From Cymodocea nodosa (Eukaryota > Streptophyta > Magnoliopsida > Alismatales > Cymodoceaceae), in contig JAZBRI010000011.1 of assembly GCA_036874045.1 (NCBI GenBank), positions 5,208,001-5,272,000 on the forward strand: a DNA stretch of 64,000 nt, given 5' to 3'. The position numbers and the translations under genes are program-made. Below, in pieces: positions 56,978 through 64,000 of this stretch. The notes under the pieces are model-generated. The model had not been told where the DNA came from and searched no databases. It saw only the letters and a list, made by a program, of their open reading frames with translations. Within the stretch, counting starts at the first letter, position 1, and every line of letters starts with the position of its first letter.

Positions 56978-58395
56978 ATATGTCCATTGAGTTATCTGTA
57001 TCTCCACGGACCATATATTTTCTAATATGCCATTGTAGTAGTTGTAGAAATAGGACATTCGAAGGAAGACCATGATTACACGTATCACGTAGGAATTCAC
57101 TCGTGGAATGAAGAAGAAATCATCATCGTCGATATGAATGAAGGAAATCTAACTGATCAATTAAGCAGGAGCAGTTACTACTATAAGAAATATAAAAGAC
57201 GTAGAAAAAGTGTGTGCAAAGTGTGTTGGAGAACCGCGCTAACTACATGCAATGTCGGAAGTTCCCTGAAGCTTCACACCAACACCATCACCATCACCAA
57301 CCATCGAAGGTTTGTGAGGATACTTTCTTGATGTCGGGTCGATTTCGAGCCAAACACGGTGCCTAACAACTACTGTGAGGAGTGATCGCGTCATAGGAAA
57401 GGAAGCCATTTTCACCAAGCACCAATTCATATCTCAGGAGATCGTAAAGCTTTTAGCCTTGGTTTCGGGTTGATGCCAGTATGTTGAGGAGGAGATCATC
57501 TTTCAATTTTGGACTCGCGATTCTATAGGGAGAGGAGACAAGATTGTAAGTGATTAAATTTTCAATGGTGTAATCGCGTCGCATGTAGTGACGAAAATTT
57601 TTACTATCGATAGAGATTTCTACATTTCATTCATTTTTAGGAACACATTAAAAACAAAAACACCAAAAATAACTACTTATTTGTGTTTACAGTTTGTATG
57701 TAAGTGTTGTATTGTTTGTTTTGTATTGTGATTAATGTTATCGTTGCTCGTATTGTGAATGTTTTGTGTTTAATTGATTCAGAAAATAGATAATAGTTCT
57801 ATAGTTTACTAAAAATAATTCGTTCCAGTTACTTGAAGATTTCAATGGTTAATGTTTGAAATATCTGAATACTAGTGTTGCTTAATGATAAATCTAATCT
57901 TAGCTAGCATCAAAGAACTTAATTGATGTTATTTACAATCTATGGAATCGCCTAATGATTGGCTGAATTCCTCTGTAATTAATAGTATTGTTAGACTTGT
58001 GGAGTTAACTTAAATCCACAAGGTTAGTTCATTGAGTTAACCATAACTCCACGAACTAGGTCCGTTGTGTTAACTATAATTCAATGGAGTGTTTTACTGA
58101 ACACATAAACTCCAATATAAAAATCGAAACAGTACACAATTTTTATTCTATCTCTCCCTGTGGGATCGACCTATACTTGCACACAAATACAATATACACT
58201 ATGCACTTGTAGTTAAAACACAAATTGGAATTAATAGCTAATTCGTGTGAAAGGTTGTTAGTTTACTTCTAAAAGTAATTATTGATATAAACATAAAAAC
58301 AAAAGTTAGCTAAACTCCAAACAAGTTTTCTAGCACCGTTGTCGGGGAACTAAACAAGTTCTCTAGTGCCGCCTAAAAACCCAAACAAGTTTTCT

Positions 58396-58412
58396 AGCAC
58401 CATTGTTGGGGA
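58396..58412 (+). other. Primer binding site of H
   Basis: AGCACCATTGTTGGGGA, a degenerate form of the G site; a better-preserved relative, AGCACCGTTGTCGGGGA, is found upstream in the LTR end (58332-58348). Confidence 0.75.
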
Positions 58413-58496
58413 GAGATTGAGAAGCTAAGCAATTGTGAGTGCTATTTTGTTTTAATAGCAAGAGGAGTGTGTGTGTTTTCTTATCTAATTGAGAAT

Positions 58497-60230
58497 ATGA
58501 CATATGCTTATACTCAAAGATTTCTGAAACTTGTAGTCAGCATATATGAATTCAGCAATTTGGAAGGTCACGACCTTTCTAATTGTTCGAAGTTGAGACG
58601 ATTGCAGATGGTTTGATCACATGAACAACAAATGAATTATCTTCAATATAATAGAGCTGAGTATGAGAATCCTATGGTTTACCTAACTAATGGTCAGCTT
58701 AGAATGTGTAATATATTGAGAGACTAGGAAGTTTGGGATATGTATGATAGACTGGAGTGTAGCTTAGAGCAAAACATGGACAAACTAGAACAATTTATGT
58801 GTTAGCAACAAGAAGTCAACCAATTAAACTATAGAAAAGCATATTCAGAACCTAAAATTGATATCATTTACGAAACTAAAAAAACCATAATGAAAATTGA
58901 TCAAAAATTGAATGCAATGAGATTAGATAATTTGGAAAGAAAACTAAAAGCATTGGATGGATTTACAATGAAATTACAAGTTATGCAATAGGACAACATA
59001 AATGAAAACTTTAATGTTACAAATCTACATAATTTGCAAGACATATAAACAAAAGAAAATACCAATGCAACAGAATTTACAGAATGCAATTTAAAACTAA
59101 AAAGAGATGAAGATCATAATCACGAAAATGATATACAAGAACATCAAGAAAGTAATGAAAATCTAGAAGATGTATGTATAACATTAAAATCTGGAACTAA
59201 TATACCACCAAGAATTCAAAAAGAAAATAATATGAAGGTGGATAAGAATAAAAATCAAAATGATAATGAAAATATAATATTTGGAAACATAAACATCAAT
59301 GAAGAAATATCTAAATCTGAAGATGAGATTAAAAATGATCAAACAAATCAAATGAAAGAAACAGAATCTTTTAAATCACAATCATTAGCACCCTATCGTG
59401 AAAAATTACAACAAACATTTCCTGAAAAACAAGAACAAATTAGAGAAATCTTTGAAAAAGTACAAGTTAACATTCCTTTGTTAGACTTATTGCAAAAAAT
59501 GCCACCTTGTGCTAAATTTCTTAAGGATTGGTGTACTAAGAAAAGAGAGCGAAAAGTTTTAAGGAAAGTCTTTTTAGCTGAGCAAAGTAATTTCCTATTT
59601 CTGCCACAAATTCTTAAAAAGTTATTTGATCTTGGAATTCCTATTATATCATGCACCATAGGAAATACTATTCTAGAAAGAACCTTGATAGACCTCGGTG
59701 TAGGTATAAATGTTATGCCAAGTGATTTATTTGCATCCTTAGGATTAGAAGGCTTAACTCCTAGTAGGACTGTTATTCAATTAGCTGATAGAAGTATAAG
59801 ATTCCCTAAAGGAAAAATAGAGGATGTCTTAATTAAAATCAAAAACTTCATATATCATATTGATATTGTAATTTTGGATTCCTAACAAATTAAGCATAAA
59901 AATCATGATACATCTTTAATTTTGGGAAGACCATTTTTAGCAACATCAGGGGCTATTAATTGTAAAATTAGAGTAATGAAGTTACCATATGGTAATGAGG
60001 ATACTCAATTAAACATTTTCAAACCAGAAAAGTTTGAAGAGTTAGAAATGTCCTTATATACTATAGACTTTTTAGAGGAAGAAGGAGATATGCTAGATGA
60101 TGTGATTCAAGAAGAATTAAACAAGCAACTCAATTCTGAAACTTTAGAAGAAAGTGAAAGCATAAATATAAAAGGAGAGTTGGAAGAAATTAATTTAAAA
60201 AATGATGTTGTTCAATTAGGAGCCCTAGTT
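58497..60230 (+). pseudogene. pol: NC-like start, coil and protease of H
   Basis: ATG 58497 reads MTYAYTQRFLKLVVSI. The knuckle has decayed (YEFSNLEGHDLSNC, first two Cys lost). The coil LERKLKALDG and an acidic region follow, then LLDLLQKMPPCAKFLKDW and protease ISCTIGNTILERTLIDLG, VGINVMPSDLF, IQLADRSIRFPKGK and LILGRPFLATSG. All pieces share one frame, with several TAG/TAA stops. As in G there is no capsid domain between the primer site and the knuckle. Confidence 0.88.
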
Positions 60231-61790
60231 TTTGATGGGCAATATTTAGAATTAAAACCTTTACCACCTGAATTAACCTATATATTTCTGGAAGAAAAAC
60301 GAACATGTCCAATCATTATGGCTTCGGATTTAAAAGAGGATCAAATTGCTAAATTAAAAGTTCTAGTAAAAACTTATAAAGAAGCAATAGGATGGACTAT
60401 GAATGATATAAAAGGGTTAAGTGCAACTTTATGTTGTCACTACATATATTTAGAAGAGAATGCTAAACTTGTTAGAATTCCTAAGAGAAGATTAAATTCA
60501 AACCTTAAAGAAGTAGTTAGGAAGGAAATAGTGAAATGGTTAGATAATGACATAATTTATCCGATTTCTGATAGCTCATGGGTTAGTCCAATCCATGTAG
60601 TTCTCAAGAAATCAAGATTAACAGTTATTACGAATGAAAGCCAAGACTTAATACCTATTAGAATTCAATTAGGCTAGAGAGTGTGTATAGACTATAGAAA
60701 GCTTAATGCAGTGACTAGGAAAGATCATTTTCCCTTTCCTTTTGTAGATCAAATGTTAGAGAAATTAGCAAGGCAAGAATATTTTTGTTTCCTAGACGAA
60801 TATTCAGGATATAACCAAATCCCAATAGCATTAGAGGATCAAGAGAAAACAACCTTCACCTGTCCTAATGGAACTTATGCTTTTAAGAGAATGCCATTCG
60901 GACTATGCAATGCACCAGCCACATTTGAAAGGTGTACGCAAGGCATATTCACTAGAATGACTGAAGATTTTTTAGAAATATTTATGGATGATTTTACTGT
61001 TTATGGAACTTCATATGAAGTGTGTTTAAACAATTTAGACCGAGTATTAAAATGCTATGTGGAAAAAAAGTTTGGTTCTAAATTGGGAAAAATGTCATTT
61101 CATGGTTAAACAAGGAATAGTCTTGGGGCATATTGTTTCAAAGAAAGGGTTGGAAGTAGATAAAGCTAAAATGGAAGTAATTTCTAATCTACCAAAACCT
61201 AAATCAGTAAAAGATATTAAATCATTTCTAGGACATGTTGGATTTTATAGAAGATTTATTAAAGATTTTAGCAAAATAGCTAGACCTTTAACTAATCTAT
61301 AAAAAGATGTCCCATTTAACTTTGATAAAAATTGCAAAGAAGCATTTTTCAAGCTTAAAACTAGCTTAATTTCAACTCCTATAATACAAGCACCTGATTG
61401 GAGTCATCCATTTGAATTAATGTGTGATGCATCTGATTTTGCTGTAGGAGCAGTGTTGGGATAGAAGATAGAAAAATCTCCTAGAGTGATTCATTATGCA
61501 AGCAAAACCTTAAATGATGTTCAAGTTAATTACACAACTATTGAAAAAGAGTTGTTAGCTGTAGTGTTTGCCTTAGAAAAGTTTAGATCATATCTGATTG
61601 GAGCTAAAGTGATAGTATACACAGATCATTTAGCTTTAAAACACCTAATAGCAAAGAAAGAGACCAAGCCTAGATTGATCTGGTGGATATTATTATTACA
61701 AGAATTTGATCTAGAGATTAAAGATAAAAAAGGTTGTGAGAATGTAGTAGCAGATTATTTATCAAGATTACAAATAGAAAAATCAAATAT
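60231..61790 (+). pseudogene. pol: Reverse transcriptase and RNase H of H
   Basis: RT lead-in [75 protein letters not shown] and [10 protein letters not shown] frameshift in an A run near 61072 moves the reading to the next frame ([18 protein letters not shown]). RNase H has CDASDFAVGAVLG (stop near 61462) and [18 protein letters not shown]. Stops also near 60676 and 61302. Confidence 0.93.
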
Positions 61791-63132
61791 TGAAATTAAG
61801 GATAATTTTCCTGATGAACAACTAATGACCATCAACACAATACCTTGGTATGCAGACATAGTTAATTACTTAGTTATTGGTTTAACACTTAAAGACTGGA
61901 ATAGACAAGATAAGAAATTGTTCTTTTCAAGAGTAAAATATTACTATTGGGAAGATCCATACTTATTTAAGAAATGTCCTAATCTAGTTTTAAGGAGGTG
62001 TGTTCTAAAAGCTGAATATCAGAGCATATTGTCTTTTTGCCTCGATCAAGTACGTGGAGGGCATTTTGGTTCAGGGAAAACTGCTGCTAAAATTCTGCAA
62101 TGTGGTTTTTATTGGCCAACACTATTTAAAGATGCTCATAAATATTGCTTAAGTTGTTTAAGATGTCAACAAATAGGAAGAATATCAAAAAGGAATATGC
62201 TGCCTCTTAATCCTATTGTTGAGGTTGAAATCTTCGATGTGTGGGGAATAGATTTTATGGGTCCATTTCCTATGTCTAATCAATTTAGTTATATATTGTT
62301 GGGGGTGGATTATGCGTCTAAATGGATAGAAGTTATTCCTACAAAAACTAATGACAACAAAGTGCTAATACATTTTGTAAGAACCAATATAATTACCAGA
62401 TTTAGAATACCTAAAACTATTATGAATGATAGAGGAACTCAATTCTGTAATAGAAGTTTTGAAGCCTTAATGAAGAAATATGGAGTAAATCACAAAATTG
62501 CAACATCATATCATCCGCAAACAAGTGGACAAGTAGGAAGTGCAAACAAACAAATTAAGTTAATCTTAGAAAAAGTAGTAAATCCTACTAGAACAGATTG
62601 GGCTAATAGATTAATAGACGCACTTTGGGCTTATAGAACTGCTTATAAGACAAGCTTAGGTATGTCACCTTTTAGGCTAGTATATGGAAAAAGTCGTCAT
62701 TTACTAGTTGAAATTGAACATAAAGCTTATTGGGCATTAAAAACTCTAAACACTAATTTAAATCAAGCTGCTAAAAATAGGAAAATACAATTGATTGAAT
62801 TAGAAGAATTTAGGAATGAAGCTTATTCAAAAACTGTAAAAGAAAAAGAGAAAATGAAGTTCTAGCATGACAAGAGAATTATTCCAAAAACCTTTGAAAT
62901 AGGACAAGAAGTATATTTTTACATGACTAGACTCCATAACCATCTAGAAAAATTAAGATCTAGATGGGCAAGACCTTACATAGTTCGAAATATTTACCCC
63001 TATGGAGCTATTGAAATTGAAAATCCTAAAAATCAGAATATATTTAAAGTAAATGGACAAAGACTTATACCTATTTTGAAAATACCAACAAATGATTTTG
63101 GAATTATAGAAGAAGTAAGAGTAGAGGACTAG
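61791..63132 (+). pseudogene. pol: Integrase of H
   Basis: [20 protein letters not shown] and [13 protein letters not shown] are the zinc-binding part; [11 protein letters not shown] and [12 protein letters not shown] give the two Asp positions. In [14 protein letters not shown] the third catalytic residue, Glu in G, is Gly (codon GGA near 62534). The C-terminal LHNHLEKLRSRWARPYIV follows after one stop near 62863. It ends at 63132. The second Asp region is otherwise intact, so the loss of Glu alone would abolish strand transfer. Confidence 0.92.
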
Positions 63133-63912
63133 TTGAGCTTTGCTTAAAATATATATATATATATATTATATAATATATATATATATAAAAAAACAAATAG
63201 AAAAAAACAAAATCTTATTTAAATATAGTTGCGGTTCAACTAAAAGGAATTGTCGATTTTATCAAAGCATATTTTAAAAAAAGGAGAAAATCATTGTGGT
63301 TCAACTGATAGGATCCATTAGTCTGACCGAAACACAAAAACATAATATATATATATATATATTATGTGTAGTAAAAATAGTGGTTTTACCGAAGCATAAT
63401 ATCGATTCAACTAACCGACAGAAAAAGAAAATATATATATATATATATTCAATTTTGGTTCAACCGAGGAATGTAACAATTTAATCGAAAACATTTTAAA
63501 GTGTTGAAAAATTAAGAGTCGGTTAGACCGGAAATTCTTCAATCTTCACTGAAGTATATATTATTATTATATGTATTTTTATTAAATATAACTTTACGGG
63601 AAGTTTGTTGAGTTACGCTTAACTCAACGAACTTACTCCGTTGAGTCTAAGATAAGTTAACAGATTTACCCCATTGAGTTAACTATAACTCAACAGAGTA
63701 CTGTAGTTAAGTCCACGGACTTAGTCCGTGGAGTTAACTGTAATTCCACGAATGAGAGAGTGAGAATTTACGTGGGAAATGACCCGATTACCCGCCTAAA
63801 CTTAGAACTTATTTATACTTAAACTTAGGGTTTAGGGGCATTATTTGCAGAATCATTTAGAACTTAGACCAATAGAGATCAGAGCGACTTCATTCCATTG
63901 CGTAACTCCACG
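63133..63912 (+). promoter_or_regulatory. Spacer before ORF3 of H with inverted-motif array
   Basis: (TA)n runs at about 63152-63186, 63345-63362 and 63430-63448. GGTTCAACTAA/CCGAAGC-type motifs at 63220-63530 correspond to those in G. 63601-63760 carries TTGTTGAGTTACGCTTAACT, CCGTTGAGTC, CATTGAGTTAACTATAACTC and CCGTGGAGTTAACTG. A telo-box (TAGGGTTTA, 63827-63835) lies about 80 bases before the ORF3 ATG. Confidence 0.45.
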
Positions 63913-64000
63913 ATGAGGAAGATGACACCCGAGTTCTGGGAAGATGCAATTGACACTTTAGAATTTCTTAAAGATTTAAAGGAATGGCATACAAGGCAGA
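63913..64000 (+). CDS. ORF3 of H, first codons only
   Basis: ATG 63913 reads MRKMTPEFWEDAIDTLEF and LKDLKEWHTRQ to the window end. It is nearly identical to the start of ORF3 of G (MRKIKPEFWEDAIDT), which fixes the start codon. The rest is outside the window, so its state is unknown. Confidence 0.7.
   Translation, partial: MRKMTPEFWEDAIDTLEFLKDLKEWHTRQ

Larger units (their letters stand above)
54779..58387 (+). repeat. 5' LTR of H (about 1990 bp without the inserted LTR)
   Basis: Starts TGTTCAGAATG, ends CCCAAACA. 54779-55030 and 56978-58387 follow the G LTR; the section between has a different U3 block. The end carries two primer-site-like repeats (58315-58375). TATA box TATAAA at 57191-57196. 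Confidence 0.9.
54779..64000 (+). mobile_element. Gypsy element H, relative of G, cut by the right window edge
   Basis: 5' LTR with a solo Copia LTR inside, primer site, NC-protease-RT-RNase H-integrase, a motif-rich spacer and the first 30 codons of ORF3. Gene order equals that of G as far as visible. Left flank tcggt (54774-54778) should recur beyond the window. It inserted in the gag of element B. Confidence 0.92.

Noticed and set aside
63152..63186. TA-rich runs as an origin or terminator
   Set aside because: Simple dinucleotide repeats are common in plant spacers; no other signal supports a function.

Overview
This window looks like plant nuclear DNA, probably from a eudicot, and it is almost entirely nested LTR retrotransposons. 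It is AT-rich, and every long coding trace is retrotransposon gag, pol or a third ORF, except one F-box gene that lies inside a retrotransposon. I see no intact host gene, tRNA, rRNA or CRISPR array. The species cannot be named from this sequence.

Layout, left to right. (1) 1-9822: minus-strand Copia element A1 (Sirevirus-like gag, iMet-type primer site), running off the left edge. (2) 9823-11374: plus-strand Copia RT/RNase H remnant C, the host of A1. (3) 11375-14689: minus-strand remnant D (third ORF, its upstream region, a cut LTR). (4) 15021-22286: element E, with 1.2-kb LTRs and an exact attga target duplication; it has gag and a third ORF but no pol. (5) 23981-41418: element G, a 17.4-kb minus-strand Gypsy element (Athila/Tat-like pol) with an exact 5-bp target duplication. 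E and G both sit in one older minus-strand Copia element, F (42360-41424, then 23975-22292, then 15020-14690). (6) 42361-44062: a plus LTR fused head-on to a minus LTR fragment. (7) 45399-53889: Copia element A2 with exact attct duplications, inserted in an older minus Copia element, B. (8) 54779-64000: plus-strand Gypsy element H, a relative of G, also inserted in B; its 5' LTR carries a solo Copia LTR.

The most unusual object is the G/H lineage. Right after the primer site the first ORF starts with a zinc-knuckle (NC) region and runs into protease-RT-RNase H-integrase; the capsid part of gag is absent there in both copies. In G a separate Athila/Tat-like gag lies downstream of pol and of a third ORF, followed by a 379-codon F-box gene in one frame with three stops. 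The order in G is LTR - NC-PR-RT-RH-IN - ORF3 - gag - F-box - LTR.

Two themes link the elements. First, a third ORF (ORF3) with shared blocks (KLFYGD, VNW, FEFQGLL, CFYxNL) occurs in both Copia and Gypsy elements; it resembles the plant 'Transposase_32'/ATHILA ORF-1 type from memory. Second, clusters of short inverted motifs (core CGTTGAGTTA/TAACTCAACG, or AACTCGTTAAGTTAG, or AACTATCCGA/TCGGATAGTT) occur in LTRs and also before internal ORFs, and they have been exchanged between Copia and Gypsy. Divergence percentages, ages and database identities were not computed.
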